DNA of 64,000 nt. Source: an uncultured Clostridia bacterium. GTDB taxonomy: Bacteria > Bacillota > Clostridia > Christensenellales > Borkfalkiaceae. The stretch's first letter is position 1, and each line of letters begins with the position of its first letter. Shown in pieces: positions 33,534-42,537 of this stretch. The stretch lies in the NCBI GenBank assembly GCA_947631905.1, contig CANRND010000009.1, positions 1-64,000 of the forward strand. Reading direction: 5' to 3'. The notes below the pieces were generated by a model. The model saw nothing but the letters and a program-made list of their open reading frames with translations, had not been told where the DNA came from and ran no database searches. The position numbers were made by a program, and so were the translations under genes.

Positions 33534-34382
33534 TTACCCTTTTGTCGCACCGCCCGTAATTCCCTCCACATAATAGCGTTGCAGGAAAATAAAGAGAAGC
33601 ACAACGGGAACCGCCACGAGGATGGAACCCGCGGCAAAACAGGTGAACATGGTGGATTTGTGCGTCGTGTCGAGGAACTCGAAGAGGCCGATCGCCACGG
33701 TGTATTGTTCGCGGTTGGTGCCTAAGATGACTTTCGCAAAGATGAAATCGGACCACGGCGAAATGAACGCCATAAGCGCCGTGTAGACGATAATGGGCTT
33801 TGAAAGCGGCACGATGATCTTCCAGAATACCTGCCAGCTTGTCGCGCCGTCCAATCTTGCCGCCTCATCCAAAGACTTGGAAACGGTGTCGAAAAACCCC
33901 TTTGCAACATAAAACCCCAGTCCCGCGCCGCCCGAATAGACAAGGATGAGCGAAACGAGCTGTCCGTCTAAATGGAAGGCTTTCAAAATGTAGTACACGG
34001 CGACCATACTCATAAACCCCGGGAACATGCCGAGAATTAAAGCGATCTTCATGAACGGCTTTCTCATCTTGAACTGAAACCTGCTCATCGCATACGCCAC
34101 CATGAGCGTGATGAGCGTGGAGAGTACGCACGAGCATACCGCCACGAGGAGCGTGTTCCCGAACCACCTTATAAACAGGGTGTCGCGGAACAACCGCACG
34201 AAGTTTTCAAAGGTGAGGCCCTGCGGAAAGAACGTATAGGTGATGGCGCCCGGTTCTTCGCGGAAAGCTTGGAGGATGATCCACACGATCGGCACAAGCC
34301 AAATAAGCGAGAGGACAATGAGCGCGATCTCCGCGATCACATTTCCCGTGACGCGCCGTACCTTTAAGCCTGCTTTTTTCAT
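33534..34382 (-). CDS. malG: Maltodextrin-type ABC transporter permease (MalG-like), locus A
   Basis: CUT1 permease; EAA loop EAARLDGATSWQVFWKIIVPLSKPI. Confidence 0.88.
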   Translation of the reverse strand: MKKAGLKVRRVTGNVIAEIALIVLSLIWLVPIVWIILQAFREEPGAITYTFFPQGLTFENFVRLFRDTLFIRWFGNTLLVAVCSCVLSTLITLMVAYAMSRFQFKMRKPFMKIALILGMFPGFMSMVAVYYILKAFHLDGQLVSLILVYSGGAGLGFYVAKGFFDTVSKSLDEAARLDGATSWQVFWKIIVPLSKPIIVYTALMAFISPWSDFIFAKVILGTNREQYTVAIGLFEFLDTTHKSTMFTCFAAGSILVAVPVVLLFIFLQRYYVEGITGGATKG

Positions 34383-35887
34383 ACCTGAAAGTCCCCCTCG
34401 TTCTTATTTGCGCTCGTATGAGAGTAGGCGAGCAGTGAAAAAATTGCGCTTGCCGCGAAAGTATAGATGCCGATGACCGCGCCGAGGTTATAATCGTTCT
34501 GCTCGATGGTGAGCTTATACAGCCATGTGATGAGAAGATCGGTCTTTCCCGCGATGTGGTAATCGGGGACAGCAGGTCCTCCTCCCGTTAAAAGATAGAT
34601 GATGTTGAAATTGTTGATATTGCCGATAAACTGTTGGATGAGATACGGCCCCGTCACAAAGAGAACATACGGCAGCGTGATACGGGCAAACAGGGTGAAG
34701 GGATTTGCGCCGTCCAATTTTGCCGCCTCGAAGAGGTCTTTCGGGATATTCATGAGGACGCCCGTCGTAATTAGCATCGTGTAGGGGACGCCGATCCAGA
34801 GGTTGACGATGAGAACGCTCACTTTCGGAAGCAGCGCGTCATTTGCGACGCTCCCCAAGAAGTCGATCCGTTGCGAAATGATGCCCCAATCCAGCAAAAT
34901 GGTGTTTAAGGGGCCGTCGATGTGCAGGAAGTTGTTCATCGTAAGCAAGGTAATGAATTGCGGGATGGCGATGGTGAGAACGAAAATCGTTCGGAATACG
35001 GGTCTGCCGATAATTCCCTTTTTGTTGATGAGAAGCGCTAAAAAGATCCCCCCGAAGTAACACATCACGGTGGCAAGGAGCGCCCATAAAAGGGTCCAGC
35101 CCAAAACGGGGAAGAAGGTTCCCGCGATCTTCGCGCTCGAAAACACTTGCCCGAACATATCAAAGCCGATCCAATCGAAGAGAGAGGCGGGCGGCAGGTG
35201 TTCGTGGTCGTAACTTGTGAACGCCATGAGTATCATGTACACGAGCGGAATGACCGTAAACGCAAGAACGCAGAGAATGGGGATGAAAAGCATCGTTTTA
35301 TAGAGCTTTTTATCGAACAGTTCGAACACCTCCCGACGGAAAGCTTGCGGCTTGCCCCCTTCCCGTTTCACCGCCCATGCCTTTCTCCCCGATTTTACGG
35401 ATGAGAAGTAGATACAGACAAAGGCAATGATGATGAGAATGGTACACACGCCGAAGAGGAGCATCAAAAGGGAGTTGTCGCCATGCGTGACGACGGGATT
35501 GCCCCATTCGTCCACCGTTTCCCCCGTGGACTGCGCGTGCGTTCCGAGGGTAAAGAAGCCGACAAATGCGCTCCCGCCCGTAAGCGCCATAAAGACGATA
35601 AAGCTTGCTTCGATAAGAAAGAAGATACCGCCTTTGATGTACTGCCCCGCGCCGATGTTGCCGAAGCCCATAAAAACATACGAAAGTTTTTCCCATACGT
35701 TCCCGTGGACGAAGCCGAGGGCGAAGTCTTTGCAAGCATTTCCGACGCGTCTGAAAAACGCGGCGATGCGCTGCGGCAGCTTTTTGAAAAAGTCAGCGAC
35801 CGCAACCCCGACACTCACAAACCATGACGAGATCGCACGCCATAGCCGCGTCCAAAATCCCGCCGTGAAGTCTTGATTTTTCTCCAT
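34379..35887 (-). CDS. malF: Maltodextrin-type ABC transporter permease (MalF-like) with long N-terminal extension, locus A
   Basis: Start MEKNQDFTAGFW; EAAKLDGANPFTLFARITLPYVLFVTGP; 4-bp overlap with malG. Confidence 0.88.
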   Translation of the reverse strand: MEKNQDFTAGFWTRLWRAISSWFVSVGVAVADFFKKLPQRIAAFFRRVGNACKDFALGFVHGNVWEKLSYVFMGFGNIGAGQYIKGGIFFLIEASFIVFMALTGGSAFVGFFTLGTHAQSTGETVDEWGNPVVTHGDNSLLMLLFGVCTILIIIAFVCIYFSSVKSGRKAWAVKREGGKPQAFRREVFELFDKKLYKTMLFIPILCVLAFTVIPLVYMILMAFTSYDHEHLPPASLFDWIGFDMFGQVFSSAKIAGTFFPVLGWTLLWALLATVMCYFGGIFLALLINKKGIIGRPVFRTIFVLTIAIPQFITLLTMNNFLHIDGPLNTILLDWGIISQRIDFLGSVANDALLPKVSVLIVNLWIGVPYTMLITTGVLMNIPKDLFEAAKLDGANPFTLFARITLPYVLFVTGPYLIQQFIGNINNFNIIYLLTGGGPAVPDYHIAGKTDLLITWLYKLTIEQNDYNLGAVIGIYTFAASAIFSLLAYSHTSANKNEGDFQV

Positions 35888-35904
35888 TTTTTCCTCCTTC
35901 ATTG

Positions 35905-35954
35905 TTCGCATGAATCCTTGCTCGTGCTTCGCACTTCGAAATGATTCATGCGAA
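35905..35954. repeat. Intergenic stem-loop between glgP and malF
   Basis: 12-bp perfect inverted repeat TTCGCATGAATC…GATTCATGCGAA with inner GTGCttcGCAC. Confidence 0.65.
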
Positions 35955-36112
35955 GAAATCTTCCCCGATGTTCTTAACAGAGATGGTCCTCTCGTTCGTT
36001 TCATACGAACAGTAAGGTTCCCGTAGGGTACCGAATGGGGGGCGCTTTGGCAGGGGAACCCTGCCACGCGCAGTAATTTAAGAAACGCCCCACCGCAATT
36101 TTTCATTCAATA

Positions 36113-38350
36113 TCAAATTCCCCAAATCTTCTCGGCATAAGTTTGAATGGCTCTGTCCGAGGAGAAAAATGCGGAATGGGTGGCGTTTTCCAGCTGTTTC
36201 TTCGTAAAGAGCGTCTTGTCCTTATATTCCTCGTTCACTTTCAGAAGCGCGTCCACAAGGGGGAGCAAATCATATAAAACGTAATAGTGATCGGCGCGGT
36301 TGTAGGTCTGCTTGAAGAGCGAAGAAGCAAGGTCTTTGAGTTTCCCGTCCGCGTCCTCGAACGTCCCGTCCGTGAGGGTGTCCGTCACGCGCTTGATACG
36401 GGGATGCTCCTCCGCGAATGTTATGGGGTCATAGGTGTTTTCAAGCGCGTTGATCTCCTCCACGCTCGCGCCGAAGATGTAATTGTTCTCCTTGCCCGCC
36501 TCTTCCACGATTTCAATATTTGCCCCGTCCATCGTTCCCACGGTCACAGCGCCGTTCATCATCAGCTTCATGTTGCCCGTGCCGCTCGCCTCGAATCCCG
36601 CGGTGGAGACCTGAAGGGAGACATCGCTGCCCGCGACGATCTTCTCGGCGTAACTCACGTCGTAGTTCTGCACAAACACAACTTGGAGCCGCGCATTGAC
36701 GTCCTCGTCATTTGCAATGCGTTCGGCGATTTTATTGAGGAACAGGATGATTTCCTTTGCCCGCTTGTAGCTCCCTGCTGCCTTTGCGCCGAAGATGAAC
36801 ACCGTGGGCGTGAAATCGGGGAGCTTTCCCGCTTTCAAATCAAAATAGATGCGCAGGATGGCGAGCGCGGTCATGAATTGCCGCTTGTATTCATGCAGAC
36901 GCTTCACCTGGGCGATGTAGATGGCGTCGGGAAGCAATTTCACGCCCTCTTTCTTTTCGATATAGGCGGCAAGCTGTCTCTTCTTCTCCGCTTTGATTGT
37001 CGAGAATGCGGAGAGCGTTTCCGCGTCCCCACAGTTGATGTTCCGAATAAGGGACAAATCGTCCCGCCATGCCGTGCCGAGCCGTTCATCGTAAAACTTC
37101 GCCAGCTCTTCATTGCAGAGAAGAAGCCATCTTCTCTGGGTGACGCCGTTGGTGACGTTGAGAAACTTTTCGGGGAAATGGCGGTACGCCGCCGCAAAGA
37201 GCCGCTCTTCCAAAATTTTCGTATGGATCTCCGCGACGCCGTTGACATGCCCCGAAATGTAGACGGCGACATTCGCCATCGAAAACTTCCCCCCGCGGAC
37301 GATAGACATTTCCGCGATTTCGGGTTTCGGATAGCCGCAGATGTTCCACTCCCGTCCTGCAAAAATGTGTAACCGTGTGAGGATCTGCGCAATCTCGGGC
37401 AAAATTTTTTCCACGAGCTTTATATCCCAACATTCGAGCGCCTCGGGCAGAATGGTGTGGTTGGTGTAATTGAACGTCTTCTTTGCGACCTCTACGGCTT
37501 GCGGGAAAGTGAGGCGATATTCTTTCGTCAAAAGCCTTAAAAACTCGGCGACGGCAAAAACGGCGTGGGTGTCGTTGAGCTGAAAGACGTGGAACTCGGG
37601 GAAATGCTCAAAGTTCTTGCCGTATTTCTTGACATACTTCTGCACAAGCTGTCCTACCGCTGCCGCCGAGAAAAAGTACTCCTGACGGATGCGGAGGAGC
37701 TTCCCCTCTTCGCAATCGTCCGCGGGGTAGAGATATTCCGAAATCTTCTCCGCTTCCGCGCTGCCTTCCGCTTGGAACAGCCGCAGAATATTGACGGATC
37801 TCCCATAAATCGGCATATCGTAGGGTACCGCCGTGACGGTCATATCGGCAAAATTCACTTCGATTTTTTCGTCTGAACGGCGAACGCTCCACGGATCGCC
37901 CCAAACTTTGAGCCAGTCGTCCGCTTCTTCGACCTGTTCGCCGCCGACAAACTTTTGCTTGAACAAGCCGTACTTATAGCGGATGCCGAAACCGTACAGC
38001 GGATAGCCCAAATTTGCCGCGCTGTCTAAATAGCATGCGGCGAGACGCCCCAAGCCCCCGTTGCCGAGGGCGGCATCCTCCACCTCCTCGAAAACGTTGA
38101 GATCGAACCCCTTTGCCGCAAATATTTCCCTTGCCTCGTCCAAAATGCCGAGGGCGAGCAGGTTGTTGAAGAACATTCTCCCCATCAAATACTCGACGGA
38201 GAAGTAGTACGCGCACCGTGCGGGGGCTTTCTGCTTTTCCGATAAAATTTCATTCACACACGCCGAGGAAATTTCATGATACAGTTCCACGGCGGTCTTG
38301 CCCTTCCCTTCGATGTTTTGCAGTTTCCACAATAATTTATCTCTGTTCAT
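36113..38350 (-). CDS. glgP: Glycogen/maltodextrin phosphorylase, locus A
   Basis: …VSTAGFEASGTGNMKLMMNGAVTVGTMDGANIEI… PLP-site region; paralogous to 52752-54986. Confidence 0.95.
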   Translation of the reverse strand: MNRDKLLWKLQNIEGKGKTAVELYHEISSACVNEILSEKQKAPARCAYYFSVEYLMGRMFFNNLLALGILDEAREIFAAKGFDLNVFEEVEDAALGNGGLGRLAACYLDSAANLGYPLYGFGIRYKYGLFKQKFVGGEQVEEADDWLKVWGDPWSVRRSDEKIEVNFADMTVTAVPYDMPIYGRSVNILRLFQAEGSAEAEKISEYLYPADDCEEGKLLRIRQEYFFSAAAVGQLVQKYVKKYGKNFEHFPEFHVFQLNDTHAVFAVAEFLRLLTKEYRLTFPQAVEVAKKTFNYTNHTILPEALECWDIKLVEKILPEIAQILTRLHIFAGREWNICGYPKPEIAEMSIVRGGKFSMANVAVYISGHVNGVAEIHTKILEERLFAAAYRHFPEKFLNVTNGVTQRRWLLLCNEELAKFYDERLGTAWRDDLSLIRNINCGDAETLSAFSTIKAEKKRQLAAYIEKKEGVKLLPDAIYIAQVKRLHEYKRQFMTALAILRIYFDLKAGKLPDFTPTVFIFGAKAAGSYKRAKEIILFLNKIAERIANDEDVNARLQVVFVQNYDVSYAEKIVAGSDVSLQVSTAGFEASGTGNMKLMMNGAVTVGTMDGANIEIVEEAGKENNYIFGASVEEINALENTYDPITFAEEHPRIKRVTDTLTDGTFEDADGKLKDLASSLFKQTYNRADHYYVLYDLLPLVDALLKVNEEYKDKTLFTKKQLENATHSAFFSSDRAIQTYAEKIWGI

Positions 38351-39999
38351 ACCCTCTCCTTCACGAGCTTCACGTTTTCAAATTCAAAGATCACTTCGCC
38401 GTCCGTCTCCGTTCTCCCGAAATACGCCTTTACGCGCTCCGTGCTGTTCTCCCGCACCAAAACCAAAATGCCATGTTCGGTGGTCGCATAGAACTCCCCC
38501 TCGGGAAGAAGTTTCCTTGTCCTTGCAAGTTCGCTCAAAAACAGGGCGTGGCGGGGCTTTGCTGCCCAATCGTAAGTTCTGCGGCAGTCGGGGTCGCCAT
38601 CCCCTACGAGGGGCAATTCCGTGCCGTAGAGAACGCAGGGTATTCCCGCCGAGAAATAAAGGGCGATAAGGGCGGCGCGCAGGCAGCTCTCGTCTTCCTT
38701 GCAAAGGCGTAAGAAACGGGGTGTGTCGTGGTTATCGAGGAAATTCAGCATTATGCCGTTTGTGGGGCGGCGATGGCTCATGACGACGCGGTCGATCTTA
38801 TCCGCCGCTTCCTGCGCCGAAAGAATGTCGTTCGCAAAGTAGTCCGCAAGGATTTTTTGGAGCTTATAATTCATCACGCCTTCGAACTCGTCCCCGCCGA
38901 GGTACATATTGCTCTCATGCCATACCTCGCCGACGAGGAGCGCGCCCGTATATTGCCCGTTTACGGCGGCTTTCAGCTCCCGCCAAAGGGCATGGGACAC
39001 TTCATCCGCGACGTCCAATCTCAATCCGTCCACCCCCCACGAAAGATAGGTGAGCGCGATATGGATGAGATATTCCCGCACTTTGGGATTTGAAGTATTC
39101 CACTTCGGCATATAAGGACAGTCCGCAAAAATTTCATAGTTGCACGTTCTGCCCTCGAATTTTTCGGGAAAATCGCCATGCACGATGAACCAATCGTAAA
39201 ATTCGGAGGCTTTGCCCTTTTCCTTCACGTCCGCAAAGAGCGGGTTGCTCTCGTCGCAGTGGTTAAAGACGGTATCCAGTATCAGGTGCATACCGCGGGA
39301 ATGAAGGGCATTGATGAGGGCGTATAAGTCCTCGTTCGTCCCGAACATGGGGTCCACCGTAAGATAGTCAGCCACGTTGTACTTGTGATTGCTCGGCGAG
39401 CGGAAAATCGGCGTCAAATACAGGGCGTTGAACCCCATGCTTTGGATCACGTCGAGCTTTTTTATGATGCCTTTGAGGTCCCCGCCCGCAAAGTCTTTCG
39501 CCCCCGGAACGGCGTCCCAGTTTTGCGTGATATATGTGTCGTCCTTCTCCGTATCTCCGCGGCAGAAGCGGTCGATGAAAATCTGGTAAACGACCGCGTC
39601 CTTCGCCCACGGAACGGGCGCAACAAGGTCCGCTTTGTTGATGAACGGAAATTGAAAGAAGGTGTAATATCCGTGTTTGAAATCGTATTCGCTTGTAACG
39701 CCTTCCTCGGAGTAGTAATATTCCTCGTCGCTCGGAAGGGTGAGCAAAAAAACATAGGCAAAGCGCACGTCTTGCGAAGTAAGATCGCAGACGTAGTAGT
39801 CGTAAAGCGCGTCTCTGCACAAGATCCGCATCCGCGTGAAGTTGCGCCGCTTTGAAAAATCGTATTTGTTGTTCCACAGGACGGAAACCTCTTTAAACTT
39901 CTCGCCCCGCGCCGTCTTTAATACGAGCCGCAGAGTGTTTTGGTCTAAGGGGTAGGCGTATTCGCTGTCCGGGATATGTTGAATGGCGTAAATATTCAT
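38347..39999 (-). CDS. GH13 alpha-glucosidase/neopullulanase/cyclomaltodextrinase-type enzyme, locus A
   Basis: VVYQIFIDRFCRGD, LILDTVFNHC, DGLRLDVADEV, LLVGEVWH, LNFLDNHDTPR. Confidence 0.92.
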   Translation of the reverse strand: MNIYAIQHIPDSEYAYPLDQNTLRLVLKTARGEKFKEVSVLWNNKYDFSKRRNFTRMRILCRDALYDYYVCDLTSQDVRFAYVFLLTLPSDEEYYYSEEGVTSEYDFKHGYYTFFQFPFINKADLVAPVPWAKDAVVYQIFIDRFCRGDTEKDDTYITQNWDAVPGAKDFAGGDLKGIIKKLDVIQSMGFNALYLTPIFRSPSNHKYNVADYLTVDPMFGTNEDLYALINALHSRGMHLILDTVFNHCDESNPLFADVKEKGKASEFYDWFIVHGDFPEKFEGRTCNYEIFADCPYMPKWNTSNPKVREYLIHIALTYLSWGVDGLRLDVADEVSHALWRELKAAVNGQYTGALLVGEVWHESNMYLGGDEFEGVMNYKLQKILADYFANDILSAQEAADKIDRVVMSHRRPTNGIMLNFLDNHDTPRFLRLCKEDESCLRAALIALYFSAGIPCVLYGTELPLVGDGDPDCRRTYDWAAKPRHALFLSELARTRKLLPEGEFYATTEHGILVLVRENSTERVKAYFGRTETDGEVIFEFENVKLVKERV

Positions 40000-40100
40000 A
40001 GGATTGATGTGAAATTCTTGGCTTGCCCTTGTGTGGGAACACAGGTTTGCTCGTTCTTTTCTTTTGGCCGCGCAAAGCGAGCAAAGAAAGGAGCGAAACC

Positions 40101-40120
40101 TTAGTAAAACGTTTTACCTG
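40101..40120. promoter_or_regulatory. Candidate LacI-family operator upstream of the GH13-glgP-malFG genes
   Basis: TTAGTAAAACGTTTTACCTG, pseudo-palindrome centred on CG; matches 51211 and 52551 sites. Confidence 0.7.
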
Positions 40121-40156
40121 AATAGTGCCGAAACGTGCGGACTCAAAATATCTCTT

Positions 40157-40966
40157 TCAAATCCGCACGACGTGAGTTTTGACCGTCTCTCTCTTGACGG
40201 CTTTATAGTAACAATCAAGAATGGCATCGACCCGCTTCTCGGTAATGGCAGGCACAAGCAACTTTTCGCGGTCGGCAAGCTCGGGCAGGTTCATAAGGCT
40301 TTCGTTCACCGTTACGATGTTGCCCTTCGGGACAGAGCCAAGCCCGTGTTCGGATAAAAACGTCACATTGCCGCACACTTCGCGGATCTCTTTCTTACAG
40401 CTCTCGCTGTACATATCCACGAGGACGACGTGAAAGTTTTTCCCGAAGCGCTCTTCGCCCGCCAACATGACTTTCTCAAAATCCTGGAACACTTGAAAGA
40501 ACAGTTCATCGTGGATCCGTGAGTCTACCGCAAGCAAAGGCACGAAATTCTCCGCCGCGATCTTGCGGAACGTCTCCTCCTCCGTCCCCGCGCAGATGAT
40601 GGCGTCCGCCGAATCGACATAGATCGCCGCCAACTGGGTGCGGATGATGAGGTTGAGTTTGTTTTTTTCAAGCGCTTTCCCGAGCATATGGACGAGCTGA
40701 AAGCTCTCCGCTTGTTGCAAAACCGTTTGATGCTTGTCTGCAAAAAGAATGATATTGTCGCTCTTGCCCCGCGCAAAGCACTGCGCCACGCGGGAGGGAC
40801 GGTAGTCCAAAATATTGACGGCATGCAAAACTTTTTGCCGTGTTTCCGCACTGCATTTGTCGGTGATGCCGTTGAGAATAAAGGAGACCGTCGTCACCGA
40901 GACGCCCGCTTTTTGCGCGACTTCTTTGATCGTTACTTTATTGATTTCCCTGGTACTATCTTCCAT
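40157..40966 (-). CDS. LacI-family transcriptional regulator, probably of maltodextrin utilisation
   Basis: VTIKEVAQKAGVSVTTVSFILNGITDKCSAETRQKVLHAVNILDYRPSRVAQCFARGKSDNIIL; compact sensor domain (269 aa). Confidence 0.9.
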   Translation of the reverse strand: MEDSTREINKVTIKEVAQKAGVSVTTVSFILNGITDKCSAETRQKVLHAVNILDYRPSRVAQCFARGKSDNIILFADKHQTVLQQAESFQLVHMLGKALEKNKLNLIIRTQLAAIYVDSADAIICAGTEEETFRKIAAENFVPLLAVDSRIHDELFFQVFQDFEKVMLAGEERFGKNFHVVLVDMYSESCKKEIREVCGNVTFLSEHGLGSVPKGNIVTVNESLMNLPELADREKLLVPAITEKRVDAILDCYYKAVKRETVKTHVVRI

Positions 40967-41123
40967 AGAGGCTACCTCTCTTATATGCCGCTCCCAAGAA
41001 AGAGAGCGGCAATAAGGGGGGAAATTGTTCGCCTGTTACGGCGAAAATGAATGAGCATGGTCGGGAACGCGAAGGGGGGAGATCACGCGCTCCCTTTCAC
41101 ACAGCCCGCAGGCTGACGTGAGC

Positions 41124-42389
41124 TTAAAGTGTGCTTTGAAGGTCGCCGATGAACTTATCGAGCGCCGATTGAAGCGAAGCCGTATCACCCTTCAAAGAGC
41201 CGTTATAAACGGACGAGCCGACCGCCTTCGCCGCTTCCCAATATCTCGAAATTTCGGGAATGACGGGTACGGGTACGGACAGACCAAGCTGCTGACGGAT
41301 CACCTTGAAGAAAGGATCGTCCTTCACCGCCGCGTTTTGCTGGGCGTTCTTATTCGCGGGATAGTATCCCCTCTCCGTGGCATAACGGAGCTGGCTTTGC
41401 TCGCTCGTGATGTATGCCGCAAGGCGGGACGCGGTCGCTTTATGCTCGCTCTTGTTGTTGACAACGTACACCTTGCTGTTGGAGAAGGACACGAGGGGCT
41501 TTTCCTGCCCGTCTATCGTGATCGTGGGCAGAGTGCGATACTTGATGTTCTTCGCGTTCTTGAAGGTGTCCTTCATTTCCCAAGCGCCCGAGATGCAAGC
41601 GCCGAGGCGGTTGTTGAGGACTGCCGTTGCAAGATTTTTCGCGTCGTCCGACTTGAACTTCCCGCCGCTCTGGCGGAAATTCTTTGCCGCATACTGCATG
41701 AACTTCATGCCGTCCGCGTTGTTCCAGTTGCAGGCGTTGATGTCCGTGCCGTCGTCGCCATAAAGCGTGCAGCCGACCGCAAAGAAGCCCATATTGAGGT
41801 AGAACCCGTCGCCGATGTTGAAGCCGAACGCCGCCGCTTTCTCCGAACTCGTTCCGATGTTGGGCATAGGCGCCGCAAGCATCGCGTCCACGCTCCCCAA
41901 AAGAGTGTTTTCGAGGCTTTCGGGGAAAATGTTTGTCGTGTAGTACTCGATGTAAGTATCCATCGTGAGCGGGAAGCCGTACAGGGCGCCGTTGTAGGTC
42001 ACTTGCTGGACGGTTGCGGCGTCGTTGTTCGTCTTGATGTCGGTCGCAAACGTCGCCGCGGTGCCGTCTCTGATCTCGGCAAGCAAGCCCGACTTTGCCA
42101 TGATGCCGATGTGGTCGTTCTGGCAGAGAATGACGTCCGCCGCCGCCTCGGGGTCGTTGGCGACGACCGATTGGGCATTCCACGGGTCCTGGATCTCCAC
42201 TTTGATTTCTTCTTTCACGTCGGGGTTGGCTTCCTGAAAGTCCTTGACGAGCTGCTTTAAGAGCGTTTGGTCCTCCGCGCCGCCCCAGACGACGACCTCG
42301 CCCGAGGTCTTTTCGCCGCAACCCGCGAAGAGACCCGCGGAGAGACAGGCGCACAGCGCAAGCGTTGCGATTTTTGCAAATGTTTTCAT
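41124..42389 (-). CDS. malE: Maltodextrin-type ABC transporter substrate-binding lipoprotein (MalE-like), locus A
   Basis: Lipobox LFAGCGEK; GEVVVWGGAEDQTLLKQLVKDFQEANPDVKEEIKVEIQDPWNAQSVVANDPEAAADVILCQNDHIG. Confidence 0.9.
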   Translation of the reverse strand: MKTFAKIATLALCACLSAGLFAGCGEKTSGEVVVWGGAEDQTLLKQLVKDFQEANPDVKEEIKVEIQDPWNAQSVVANDPEAAADVILCQNDHIGIMAKSGLLAEIRDGTAATFATDIKTNNDAATVQQVTYNGALYGFPLTMDTYIEYYTTNIFPESLENTLLGSVDAMLAAPMPNIGTSSEKAAAFGFNIGDGFYLNMGFFAVGCTLYGDDGTDINACNWNNADGMKFMQYAAKNFRQSGGKFKSDDAKNLATAVLNNRLGACISGAWEMKDTFKNAKNIKYRTLPTITIDGQEKPLVSFSNSKVYVVNNKSEHKATASRLAAYITSEQSQLRYATERGYYPANKNAQQNAAVKDDPFFKVIRQQLGLSVPVPVIPEISRYWEAAKAVGSSVYNGSLKGDTASLQSALDKFIGDLQSTL

Positions 42390-42537
42390 GGTTTACTCCT
42401 TGAAAATCGGGGGCGTACCCCCTCCCCTATCCCCTCCCACGCTAACGCGAGGGCGGGCGAGAAATTGAGAAGATTACTTCCCGTCCTCCCCCGCAAAGAA
42501 TGCGGGAGAGGCGGGACAGTATGGAGGAATACTCGGG